Source of the DNA: Escallonia rubra
Lineage: Eukaryota; Streptophyta; Magnoliopsida; Escalloniales; Escalloniaceae
DNA: 64,000 bases
Assembly: GCA_033065855.1 (NCBI GenBank)
Contig: JAVXUO010001469.1
Span: 40,578 to 104,577, forward strand
Direction of reading: 5' to 3'
Every line of letters starts with the position of its first letter. The stretch's first letter is position 1. The notes below the pieces were generated by a model. That model was not told the DNA's origin. It saw only the letters and a program-made list of their open reading frames with translations, and made no database searches. The position numbers and the translations under genes are program-made. This document shows positions 37,545-48,918 of the stretch, in pieces.

Positions 37545-38479
37545 TGTTGGGTGCCATTGGTCAGCCACAAGTTGTTACTATCAACTATAGGTCGGAGACA
37601 CAAAGGATAGTGAAGAAAGAAAACTGAAAATCTAAATAGGTCTTGGAATTATCTACAAGTATTGAGACTTGGAATGGGGCAATTAGTATTGGTAGGCAGA
37701 TTCATTTCTTCCATAAGAGAATTGCAAAGGTGGTCCTTGGAAGTTGGTTTGATGCAATAATGAATATGTTGGATAAGGAGTCATTCTGATGACTTCTTGT
37801 ATTCCCACGCATGACATGAATACATGGAGAATGTGCTGAGCTTTTATGTGAAAAATTTCCTGGACTTGTAAGTCCTTATAAAATGGCACTTGGTGCATGC
37901 AAGAAAGGAGAGAGTGAGCCGAAAGCCATGGGGATACTTCAGCAGTTTTAAGATTACCACTGTTTTGGATACCAAACAGTGATGGAAAGAAAGGCAATAT
38001 GGCTGATTGTTTTGGTGTGTGTTTACCACTGTTTTGGTTATATACAATGAAGAAGGAGAGTCTTATTTCTCTTGTGGATATAGGGTAGCTTGAACTCTTC
38101 CTTGTGTGCAAGCTATACATTGTTGCTTGCAAGAGGTGGTGGCTAGAGAGAAGTGGAGCAGCTTACATTTTATATGTCTTTGTGGTGATTTCTCCGACTT
38201 GGTTGGAAAGAAAGTAAGTTGTGTATTTCTCTAGCACTTGGTTACCTTATGGTTAGGGCAAAAAGCTTAAGAAGACAATTTGTACTATTCTGTTATTGAG
38301 ATTAGTGGATTTGGTTTGCCCCGTGGTTTTTCCCTCTATGCGAGAGGGCTTTCCACATTAAAATTGGTGTTGCTCTTGTCACGGATTTACTACTAGGTGT
38401 TTGGCTTGGTTACGTTTCAATTCTTTGCATTCGCTATATTTGTAATTCCCTATCACACAAGACCCCTTCGATCCTAACA
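37545..38479 (+). repeat. 3' LTR of the short Copia fossil
   Basis: 935 bp, same ends as the 5' LTR, followed by the agaaa duplication. Confidence 0.92.
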
Positions 38480-38484
38480 AGAAA

Positions 38485-40409
38485 AACCTATATGCATTTC
38501 TTTTCCTCTCAATCGATTCTCATACACCCTCTCTCTTTGCTCCATATTTTTCGCTTTCCTTTTCTTAAGGAGCATGAGTCTAGACCACTCAAAAAAAGAG
38601 CCATAGGTTTGACAAATTGGTTTCCATTTAGTCTAACCTTTGACATTATAGTTCCGAGCCTTAAAATCACACTCTCTTTCTTTGAAATCTTCATCACCCC
38701 ACTGCATTTTTTCTTTCTTTAAAGTTCCTTTCATTTGGTTTTCTCTCCTTGGTAATTTCTCCACCAACCCCATTAGAACTTCCCTCTAGACTGAAGTTCA
38801 CAGAAATAGCATTAATGTCTAGCAACATTTCCAGAAAAGGATCACTGTCGACTTCCATCATTTCTTTCCCTTTATCAGTGAACTTCAACATTGCAGCTTC
38901 AACTTTATCCTGCTCAACCTTATGAAAATACAGACTACTAGAATTGTGCCCCATAAAAAATTTCCATATCCTTTGGAACTTTCAAGTAGCCCTAGACTTG
39001 ATTGAAATCAGACTTTCACAAATAGTCAAAGATCTGGTCAATCTAATTAAGATCAAAGCAGTACTCCCTGAGGGAGGGGGTAAAGGATTTGTTTTAATTG
39101 GTTGCTTGGAAGGCACACTAATTGGATTATCATTTTAAACAATGGTTCACATATCACTGGTTTCTTCCCAATATTTATGCAGCATCTATTTGCATTTGAA
39201 TCATCATAATCTTGGAAGTAGGTTCACACTAATGACTTTTTCCTTGTTTGCTCTTCCTTCAGCAATACTTCATATCAAGTTACCCTAGAAGAAAGCTTAG
39301 TGATTCCTATTGATAACGTAGATAATCTGATAGCAAAAGAGAAGCTCTAAACTCCAAGACCTTCAATTTTTTTTCCTAATCTATGAATTCAATCCAATAA
39401 AATCCAAGTTGGCTATCTCTGCCTCTGGCATCTTGAAATGATACTTATTATTTGATGCCTTAAAACTTCCTAAGAATTGTTTTGGAGTTTTCCCAACAAA
39501 CTAACTACTTCAATCGAACCAAAGTAACTAATGAAATTTCTGGTTCTCCATCCTAAAAATTGTGTGCAATATTTCAAACCAAGGGAAAACTGCCCCTCTT
39601 AGTGAATACTCATACCATTTAAACTTTATCCACTCATTTTAACCAAATTTACAACACTTAAAGGTAGACCTAGTAATATGTTCATTGGTTGATTGGTTTC
39701 CCTATTATAATATAAGCTTAGCTATGTGACTTTCACACCCCTTGGAATTTCTTCCTATTCAATAACAGCAAAGTGAGGCTTTCGATAGATAGGCCTATAG
39801 ATTGGTCAAAAGCCTCAACCTATTCCTACTTGATTAAACTTGTGATTTGGTTGCACTTCTACTCTCCATCCTACCACCTCTCTTTTAAGGAAATCTTGCC
39901 TGCTCAAGTTATTGACCTCCTCAAACACAAAATTTCCAAATCGATTGATACCTAATTGTCCTCTTTATGAAGAGGAGTACAAGTAATTTCATTTCCTTGG
40001 CCTTTTTGGCGACTGTGGTTTTGTCCACCACAATTTCTTGGCATTGAGGATGTTGTTAGGCCAAGTTGCATGGCCCTTTTCTATCATTAACCCTTGTAAA
40101 ACCAATTTTACTTGGCCTTGGATCCGCATCTTCCATAGGGCTAGGAATATACCATCCTGATATATTTCAACTGCTTGAACTCAACCCATTTAGCTGTCTA
40201 ATAATAGTATTCTCAATCCTAATCAGTGAGGCCTTTGTATTTGATGCATTAGGAGCTATACATTTGAGGGGCCTTTCCCTTTTGCAACTTTGCATTTTAT
40301 TAATATAGCGATGGATGCAGTTTGTCTTAAAATCCATTTCCTCAACAACTTTGGTGCTAGAACTGTCTTGATTATCAACAAGTTTCATAAAATCCATTAT
40401 TTGGCTATC
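38485..40409 (-). other. Unassigned region, decayed minus-strand coding look
   Basis: Between two LTR elements. Minus-strand frames at 40,397-40,167 (MDFMKLVDNQDSSSTKVVEE...) and 38,954-38,694 (FTDKGKEMMEVDSDPFLEML) have a coding-like composition but match no family I can name. Similar-looking minus-strand remnants lie at 45,991-45,775 and 34,415-34,197. These could be pieces of one old sequence split by the two LTR insertions. Identity unknown. Confidence 0.3.
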
Positions 40410-40799
40410 TGATATATCTCAAATATACTCCCAATAATTGGGGAATACCGGCACTCTCAGTCATACTAGGACATTGGGGATTATCTTATCAGAGATCGTG
40501 ACGTGATCCTCAAGGAACCTAACACGATCCTAACACATCTAGCCTACGGCCCAGTCCTACTAGGGCTCTTCTTCCTACTATTATATAAAGGGGTCTACCC
40601 CCAGGTAAAAAGGACGACTACACAACTACACACATACATGCTTTTTCAGAGTTATTATCATGTAGCTGTGCTCTGACTTAAGCATCGGAGAGTTCTCCGC
40701 CGGGAACCCCACCCGGCGGTCACTCGTTTTCTGTCTTGCAGGTCATCGGTCCAGGCTCGGGTTCCGCAACGTACGCGGGACATATTTTAAGCAGCAACA
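40410..40799 (+). repeat. 5' LTR of the young non-autonomous element
   Basis: 390 bp: tgatatatctcaaatatact ... aagcagcaaca. Contains a TATA-like tatataaaggggtc at about 40,582. Confidence 0.9.
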
Positions 40800-43700
40800 T
40801 TTTGGCGCCATCCGTGGGACCCGTCAGCCTAACCGTTTGACCTCAAGAAAATTCAACAGTTGTATCCCAAATTGCCGGCGACAACGTGTCGGAACCACCG
40901 ACATCACCGCCGCCGTCTCAGTAAATTATCGTCCATAATTTTTCTTGAAAGTTTAGAATTTTCAAATTATTTGCCAAGAGTTTCTACGGTCCGGCCGGAA
41001 CAACGATCGGCAGCACCATCACCAACGTCCGGCAGCGGTCAGGTAGCATCGTCACAACCAAAATTATATTCAATCAGTCATGGCGGCCATGATCGGCCGT
41101 GCCACCACAGTGGGGTTGCCGTATCAACAAAGAAGAAAAAGAAATTTTATACAAACGGCCCACCATAGCCGAAAGCAATTGGGGGAGCGCCGCCTCTGTC
41201 CACCCTGTTCGGTGGCCACCTTTGCCGTCACGGCAGGAGACGAAGCTTATCATCGCCGCCCATGGTGAAACTTGTCAGATCTGAATGCTACGGCGCTACC
41301 ACAACCGCCGACGGTGGCGACAAGTCCCACTTGTCGGAGTTCCTCCGAGACAAACTGTACGACGAGCATGGCCTGATCTAGCGACCTTCCAACTAGCGGC
41401 GCCATCGTGGCCACACGCCAGGCAACCGCCACGCCGTCGTACGGTCGCCGCCGTCCAAGCAATCTGCTCCACCAAATCAATAGCAACGGTGCTACTACGC
41501 CGACCACCGTTATCGGTTGCACAAACATCGCTACAACTATCGGCGCAACCACCTCAATCAAGATTCTCACCGGACAACCACTTCGACCTCCGACGTCACA
41601 AATAGCCGGCGTGAAGTTGCCGGAGCAGATACAACAACCACCCAAAAACAAAACAAAAAACAAAAAAGGGATAGAGATCGCCGCCGCTGTGCATCAGTGC
41701 CGCACCGTCGCGGCCTCACTGGGCCTTTCACCATGATCAGCAGTGGCGACGCCTCCAGGCGACTGCCACACCAGCCAAAATCAAGCCCATCCCGTACACA
41801 CCGGCGCCTTCCTCCGAGATCTGTTTCGCTGGCCTCTGCAGCGGCGCCGACTCCATCGGCCACCGGCATGGTGCTAACTGCTCCAGCCGCCACCATCCGT
41901 CCAGACAGGAGCTCACTTGCCGTCACAGGCAACAATCCGCCGGTCAAACGCGGCGCCATGAGTCCTGTCGGTCCAGTCAATGCCATCCTTGCTCCAGATC
42001 TGCATCACCACAGCCATGGGAGGTCGCCCTCACTGCAGCGCCGCCGTAAAATTTGGATGTCACCTCCAGATCTTCGCCATTTTGAGACGCGCACCACCGC
42101 GACGCCATCGGCCCTATCGCCACCATGAATAGCGGCAGCAACAATCGGTTCCTTCGTACCGAGGCTGAGACGAATCACTCCGTCAAGATCCTGCCCGTTG
42201 AGACGACGGCAAGCATCGCCACCACCGTGACTAGCGGTCGACTCCATCGCCACTATCGCAAGCTCCGGCGAAGGGTCACCACCACGATCAATGGCTCCAA
42301 TCGGCGCCACCGTCGCCTCACGATTACGGCCTTACAACTATGCCACCTACCCAACATCAACCACCAGAGCACCACCATCGGTGGCAACTGCATCAACCCG
42401 AATACAAAGCAAACGGCAAAAGAAGAAGTCACAACGCCGCCTCCGGATCACTGTTATCGTGATATGCACCATCGCGATGCCAGCGAACCCGTCACCACGG
42501 GTCAAAACTCCGACTAATCACCGGTGTGCCTTGGCCTTGCAACCTTAGCGTTGCAAAAGGCACCACCGCCATGCCGTCGTCGCCTTTCTCAAACAGGCGC
42601 TACCCATCAGTCCATACCGCATCGCCTTCATAGTCACAAATGGGACATGTGCAATTGCCGCCGCCAGCATCAGGAGGTCCGATCACCGGCCGCCGCCAGG
42701 GACCTCAATCCTTGCGCCAACAATGCCGTCGCCACCGATTGCGGCATCCTTCACCGAGCTACGTCACCGGCCTCCTCCTTCGAGATGCGGGCCACCGTGA
42801 CCACCAGCAAGATAGCGCCATCACCACCACGATGGGCTTGCACCATCGCGCCCACCGGTGTGATCGCCGTCGTTGCAAAGGCCAGATCTGCCCTACTGTC
42901 AAAAAAAGGAAGAGGCAGACCAATTAATCAGGTGCAATCCATCTTTTTGAGATTCTGCACTACCCCATAATTATGCATATTTAAATTTTTGACCCACAGG
43001 GTCTTTTGTATTTTACATATGCCACATCTAGTAAAAGCATGACAGTTTCTACCTCATAGAAATGCATTTTTGCATTTTAGACCCGCAGGGTCTCATTTAT
43101 TTAACATATGCTGCACAATCATAAAAAATGGTGTATATTTCATTGCATATTTGTCGCTAAAAAGAATTAAGTGACTATGCTTTTAGGCACTAACAAGCCT
43201 CATTAAAGGTTGTTTCTTGTGCGCTTCTTTAACCTAGACCTATGTAATTTATGGTTTAGCATTATGCAATTGCAGCAGTTCACGCAAGCACGTCGCATGT
43301 AGGGTCTTACCAACTGCTATGACTTTTAAAAGCTCGCTTGTGACACGCAGTGCAGCACATTAGTCACTCAACCAGCAAACCCCTACTGGGGCTGTGGTGT
43401 TTGAACACCGCCTTTAATTCTGTGTTAAAAATATATTTGCATTTTTATATGCTTTATTGCTTCAGAGGTTATTTTTTCAGTCACGTACTTTTATTTCTTG
43501 CAAGGGCTTTTATTGCGCCGATAAGCAAGGAACAAACAAATTCACTGCCGGCCACGCACACGTCACCGGAGCCACCGGCGACGCAAAGTTGCTGGAAGAT
43601 CGTGATGGGCACCATAAGCCGTCGGCCACCGCAGTCCAGTTGCAGGAGCAAACAACATCTCAGCAAAAAATCAAAACAAAATAAACCAACAGCTCCACCG

Positions 43701-44579
43701 CCACCAGCGTCGGCGCTAGGCAACGCCATACGACCACCGTTGGTAACAAATTACGAGCGCCATTGCACCGCCCTTCAGTCAAGATCTGTGCCGCCACTGC
43801 CCCAAGAGAATGGTTGCCACTCCCAATCGTGCCGTCCACCACGGTCAGCGGCAACAACTCGTCACCGGTCAAACACTCCAGTCACCACCGTGACTATTGG
43901 CAGCGCTATTAGCGTCATCGCCACCATCGCCGTCATCGCGTCACTGTCTCACCGCTACTAGCTTCCAGATCTGCACCACCGCGGCCATGGGAAAAACATC
44001 GTCGCTTCATACCCGGAGGAGACCAATGATCGCCGCAAGTTTACTTCAGGTCGGCCGCTAACAAGCAACCACTATCGCCAACTGCAACTCCGGCGACACG
44101 CACCGTCCTAATCAGACCACACCTCCGGCGGCAAAAGAAAAAAATCAAAGTAGGAAGAAGAACACTGCAAAGTAACCGATGCCACCAGTCACACAACCAT
44201 CACCGCCGCTAAGCTGCCGGATCAACCACACATCAGAAACAACAACCAAATCCGCAAAGACAAGTAGCGCCGCCAGCGCGCCACCACGCAACCACCTCTC
44301 TATTGCGCCACCTCAAGTTCGGTCAAAGAGAAAGTGGAGCAGACCCAATAAGGGTTTATACTGCGCTCGTAAGCATCAACAATGAGGCAAAACCACTTCA
44401 CAAGCAAGGAACAAATTCACAGCACCCGGTGACTTAAAGATCACGCCTAGGGTTTTTGCTGCAGTATCCTGCCGCATCAGCATTATATATCCGGTCATAC
44501 AGTGACCGACTATCAACGGTCAATCATTCACACCAGCGCATACTACTAATGCAACTGGTGAATCATAGCACTTTGCACT

Positions 44580-44760
44580 CCATCTGCCCCCGAGGGCACG
44601 TATGACGAGAACTCTAAGTTCCGTCCAGCCCCCCAGGGCATTTACATGAGCTCTACGCTCCATTCCCCCTCAAGGGCACTTATCAGAACTCTACATTCCA
44701 CTAGCCCTCTAGGGCGATCACCCTCAAGGGCGGTCACCCTCAAGGGTGATAGGATAGCAC
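44580..44760. repeat. Hairpin minisatellite, short version
   Basis: About two units of the palindrome-rich repeat that is expanded at 6,709-7,320 in the older copy: cccccgagggcacg, gaactctaagttc, gagctctacgctc, ccctcaagggc. Confidence 0.75.
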
Positions 44761-45391
44761 ACAAGTGTTATCTGACACGGTCTAGCTTTAGTTCTAGCCC
44801 GAGAAACGGCAAAACCACGTGGGAGTTCGTCGCCCTACCCTGTTTTGTTAATTCGAAACCTGGCCGAGTGTGAGTGCGAGGCTTCTTTGCCAGCCCTTAG
44901 CTGACGATAAGGGTTCGCGTCAAAGTAAAACGCAAGCATGATGTGGTCAGCTCTAGCTAAAGAACACACACTTGCACAAAATAAACACCCTCCACAGGAG
45001 AGGTGACCCCTCAAGGGGACATTCAAACACTTAGCACATGCAACAACTTGCATGCACAGCTCTGTGTCCTCTCTCTAGAGAGGCTAACGTGGGGCACATC
45101 CTTTAATGGATCCCGAGATCCCATTATTCATCTTCCCAAAGATGATTCCGAATAGCCTACTTAGGCGACATTCGAAAGACCTAGCTCTCAAGAGCTAGAG
45201 TTCTAGCATCCTACTAGGGCAAAGTTCCAAGGCTTAAGCTCCCAAGAGCTTAGGTCCGAGTACATGGAGTAGAGAAATATTATTACCCCTACAAGCGGAT
45301 GGAGAATCCCTTACAAATCTAACGTGTGTCTCAAGACACCAGGTATAAACTTCCTCAGCCAAACATTTTGGCTAAGGAAGTGGGGGGCTTA

Positions 45392-45774
45392 TGATATATC
45401 TCAAATATACTCCCAATAATTGGGGAATACCGGCACTCTCAGTCATACTAGGACATTGGGGATTATCTTATCAGAGATCGTGACGTGATCCTCAAGGAAC
45501 CTAACACGATCCTAACACATCTAGCCTACGGCCCAGTCCTACTAGGGCTCTTCTTCCTACCATTATATAAAGGGGTCTACCCCCCAGGTAAAAGGGACGA
45601 CTACACACATACATGCTTTTTCAGAGTTATTATCATGTAGCTGCGCTCTGACTTAAGCATCGGAGAGTTCTCCGCCGGGAACCCCACCCGGCGGTCACTC
45701 GTTTTCTGTCTTGCAGGTCATCGGTCCAGGCTCGGGTTCCGCAACGTACGCGGGACATATTTTAAGCAGCAACA
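45392..45774 (+). repeat. 3' LTR of the young non-autonomous element
   Basis: 383 bp, near-identical to the 5' LTR. The main difference is a short deletion in the cgactacacaactacacaca stretch. Confidence 0.9.
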
Positions 45775-46358
45775 TCATTCGAGAAATTAGACTTGACGTT
45801 ACAGTGGTTAAGGCCTGATTTGATGAACTAACCTTATTCACAAGTCGGCAAATCATTATAAACCCCTCCTTCCATGAACTTTTGTTTCTGCGACTGCTAG
45901 TTCTTAACTTAGATGCAGTGATTTTCATGCCACTGTTTGCATTGCCAATGTTGTTATTCTTGCTACATGTTGGCAACATTGCTGTTGTCATTCATCCTAC
46001 TGTAAGCACGGCATTTCATGTGCCATTAATGGAACCATTGTCGTCCCATTGTTGGCAGAGTTATTTTATTCCCATTATTGGCACCATTTCTATGTATGCC
46101 ATTGTCGGCAGCATTATTCCTTATGCGACTTTCGGTACTTGGCATTTTACAGTTAGATTAAAATGTCTCACTGGACGTGTCAATGTTTGCGCTCAAGAGC
46201 TAACTTCCAACCATATTGCAGGCAATTACCCTTGATTCGTACTGTAGATTCATTTTTGCCTTTCTTTAGGGACTTCTCAAAAAAGCAAAAACAAAGCTGA
46301 CTAACAAATCTAAAATAAGAGCACATAATTGCAACAGCAAAGATTCTGATTAAATTGT
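45775..46358. other. Intergenic, decayed Asn/Met-rich frames, unassigned
   Basis: Short repeats of ccattgttggca / gccaatgttgtta type give low-complexity open frames on both strands (45,882-46,235 +; 45,991-45,775 -). There is no recognisable protein. Confidence 0.4.
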
Positions 46359-47143
46359 TAAGAGGGTGTTTGGGATTAATTTTTGAATGGAAAACCTGAT
46401 TTAATCTAGATTAAATCAGATACATGGCTATTTTTTAAAAAGATTATGAGATTTAAACTGTCTCAAAAAGCTAAATTCATAATTCTGGAAAATAATCATT
46501 TTTCTCATAATCAAGTTTGTCCATATAATATTCCAAACTATCCCTATATTTCCCTCAAGAAGACATCACATACTTTTTTAACTGATTTGGAGAAGTTATT
46601 GTGCTATAAGCACCAGAGATTATGGACGTTTTCAATTTAAAATGAGAAGTAACAACTTATGTAGGTGTGTGTTTTTTCCCTCTTTTTTTCCCCTAAGGAA
46701 TGGTGTCCAAAGCACCTAGAAATTTTATTGATTTATAAAAAATAGGGGGAGCAAATCTCCGATAATTAGAAAAATGCAAAGAACTGATCTCTCCTAATAA
46801 TCTCATACAAAAACTATTTAGGCTTTTTTAGGTGCTTGAAAATAGTTTTTTCATTATTTATGTGTATATTGTAGTTATTTACAAATGAAAGTTATCTTAA
46901 CATTATTTCACTAAATCGATATTAGACATTGTTTATTAATTGGCCTATATGGTCTGTTTGCAATAATGAAATTGGTTTAAACACTTTTTATCCAAACACT
47001 TTTTTGTAATTTTAAGCTAGTTTATAACTATTTTTGCCAAAGAACAAACTGATTTTGCTTAAAGTAGATTAAATCTAAATTTGAGATTTGAATAAGATTA
47101 AGCTGAAATCTACTTTTTATAATCAATTACGAACGGACTCTAA
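46359..47143. mobile_element. Possible hAT-like non-autonomous element
   Basis: The left end taagagggtgtttgggatta and the complement of the right end (cttagagtccgttcgtaatt) form imperfect terminal inverted repeats. Internal dttaatctagattaaatcag and agattaagctgaaatctac-type segments are also mutually inverted. About 785 bp, AT-rich, non-coding. No 8-bp target duplication could be shown. Confidence 0.4.
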
Positions 47144-48500
47144 GAAGAAAGTACATTGACTCAGGTTTAATGGCTGACATCAAAGTTACAGTCGGTGCGT
47201 GAGAAATCAATTACAATCTAAGTTGAAATGTGTCCAATTGTCCTCTCTTCTCTTTATTTCTTCCTTTTATCTGCCCCTTAGATATAATCGATTGCAACTG
47301 CTAAGAACTCTCGACTCGGTATAACTGTCCAAAACTATCAATTAGTTCTCTCCAACAAACAACCGTCAAAAAGTGCTCCCATTTTCCCTACAATCAATCT
47401 CCACGTCTGTCGATTCATAACTGCTACTAACTTCCATTTGTTATTAATAGCCACATGTCATTAATATTTAATTATCATTAAGACCAGGATTTTGCCTTAA
47501 ATCAATCAGATCAACATTGAATTCAGTGGCACATTGCCTGGGGTGGCGGGGGTGGTATGGGCAATGATGGAAGAAGGAGGTGAGCAGGTGGAAGTGAGGA
47601 AGCGTGGTGGAGGTGGGAGAAGAAGGGTTTGAACAAAGGGATTGAAAAAGACAGTAATACCTTTAGTACTAACGGACTCAATATAGCCCTTAAATAATTG
47701 ATTGTAAGACATGGCAAACCTTAGGGTTTTCGCTGCCTAATAGTACACGTTAGGGTATTTACTACAACTTTTTGAAAAGCAAAGAGTGCAATTAAGCCTT
47801 TTCGTTAATATCCTACTTTTGGGGTTCATGCAAAGCCTCAAAATTATGACAACATGAAATTTGTAATCCAACATACACATTTATTGAGTTACATTCTGGT
47901 GACACGTACACTGATTCCAAATAAAAAAGATTGTTTTACCAACAATTTATGGATCTATGAGGGCTACATGTTAAGGGTGGACAAGGGTTTCTATATAGTA
48001 AGACTAGTCAGAGCATTCTTATTAACTCAGATTGTCAATTTTCTCTCTCAACACCTTCCGTTACTGCAAAGGATGTCTTCGTGTGGCATACGATTTGGGG
48101 CTACCAAATAACAAAAGATGAGCGAATGTTCATCTAGCAATTGCTTTCAGACCGGCTACCTTTGGTGGATAACCTGATTATCTCGTCAAAAACCTAACTC
48201 TAGTAATTTATGTCCTGTTTGTTTTTTTCGGGTGGAAATCTCAAGGCATTTGTTCCCACACTGTCCTTTTAGCCCGGTTGTTTGGCTTGTTGGCCCTTTG
48301 GGCCTTCATTTGCTACCTTTCCAGGCTCTCTGCATGGATCTCTTTTTTTTATCGGTCTTGTAAACTCTGCATGGATCTTATGCACTGATTTTCCAATCTA
48401 CAGGAAAGACTCTTCAATTACTTCTCCTCCTGCTTTGGAGCATGAGGCAATGAATCTTCTCATGCAGAAATTTCAGAATCACTGCCAGGCAAGGAGCATG
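47144..48500. other. Intergenic, no gene supported
   Basis: Mixed-composition DNA with short frames only. A GC-richer patch at 47,520-47,640 resembles no protein I know. Confidence 0.5.
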
Positions 48501-48918
48501 CCGTAATGAATCTTCTCGAGATAAATTCAATATTCAGTCTATATATGCAAAAAGCATGAACGCAAGTCGCATATCCAGTGCCATAGGTGCAAAATCATAT
48601 GGCCATTATAGTAGAGAGTGTCATGCTAGAAGATCAGAAAAACAAAAAGTATTACGCTGGAGTAGCACATAATGATAGTCCAGAAACCTTATTGTTGGCT
48701 AGTCATAAAATTAGTAGTAATGATGGTCAGTGGTTGTTAGACTCGACTTACAGTAATCATTAGAGTTTTTTCTGAGCTAGATGAATCCTTTCGCTCTGTA
48801 GTGAAACTTGGTGATAACTAAAAAATTCCAGTTATAGGGAAATGGAGGTTTGCTATTAAAGTGAAGGATGGGTCTTCAAACTACATTCTGAAGTGTATTA
48901 TGCTCCTAGTATTTTAAT

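Larger units (their letters stand above)
34749..38479 (+). mobile_element. Copia-type LTR element fossil, short, with both LTRs
   Basis: Two 935-bp LTRs (34,749-35,683; 37,545-38,479), both tgttgggtgcc...cttcgatcctaaca, are flanked by the 5-bp target duplication agaaa (34,744-34,748 and 38,480-38,484). A tRNA-Met-type primer site (tggaatcagagcccc) follows the left LTR, and a polypurine tract (tggaggggaagat) precedes the right. The 1,861-bp interior shows Copia gag (LTAFNYAIWKPRMEDI), a CCHC knuckle (CYKCGKAGHIQRNC) and the beginning of a protease-like region. Integrase, reverse transcriptase and RNase H are absent. A 116-codon stretch at 37,149-37,499 is not recognised. It is a deleted, broken, non-autonomous fossil with several breaks. 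LTRs differ at a few percent of sites by eye, so it is moderately young. Confidence 0.92.
40410..45774 (+). mobile_element. Non-autonomous LTR element (large derivative type), looks whole, young
   Basis: Two nearly identical LTRs (40,410-40,799 and 45,392-45,774; by eye about four substitutions and a few small indels). The left is followed by a primer-site context, ttttggcgccatccgtggga, and the right is preceded by a purine tract (ggaagtggggggct). The interior of about 4.6 kb has GC-rich blocks (40,860-42,950 and 43,550-44,390) full of Ser/Pro/Thr/Arg-rich frames on both strands, but no gag, protease, integrase or reverse transcriptase is recognisable. A ccagatctgcayca + ccatggga phrase occurs twice (about 41,995 and 43,966). 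A short hairpin minisatellite lies at 44,580-44,760. A clear 5-bp target duplication was not found (ctatc left, tcatt right). It would need proteins from a partner element. LTR similarity indicates recent insertion. The cttaagcatcggagagtt motif and tggcgcc primer context suggest Gypsy (Tat/Ogre-like) ancestry; that is inference. Confidence 0.85.

Noticed and set aside
41517-42128. 203-codon open frame in the young LTR element, and a similar one at 43,350-43,961
   Set aside because: Low-complexity Ser/Pro/Thr/Arg composition, open frames on both strands and no domain. Best explained by GC-rich composition.
45882-46235. 117-codon hydrophobic frame that could be a membrane protein
   Set aside because: Built from short repeated ccattgttggca motifs and open on both strands. 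No start context or homology.
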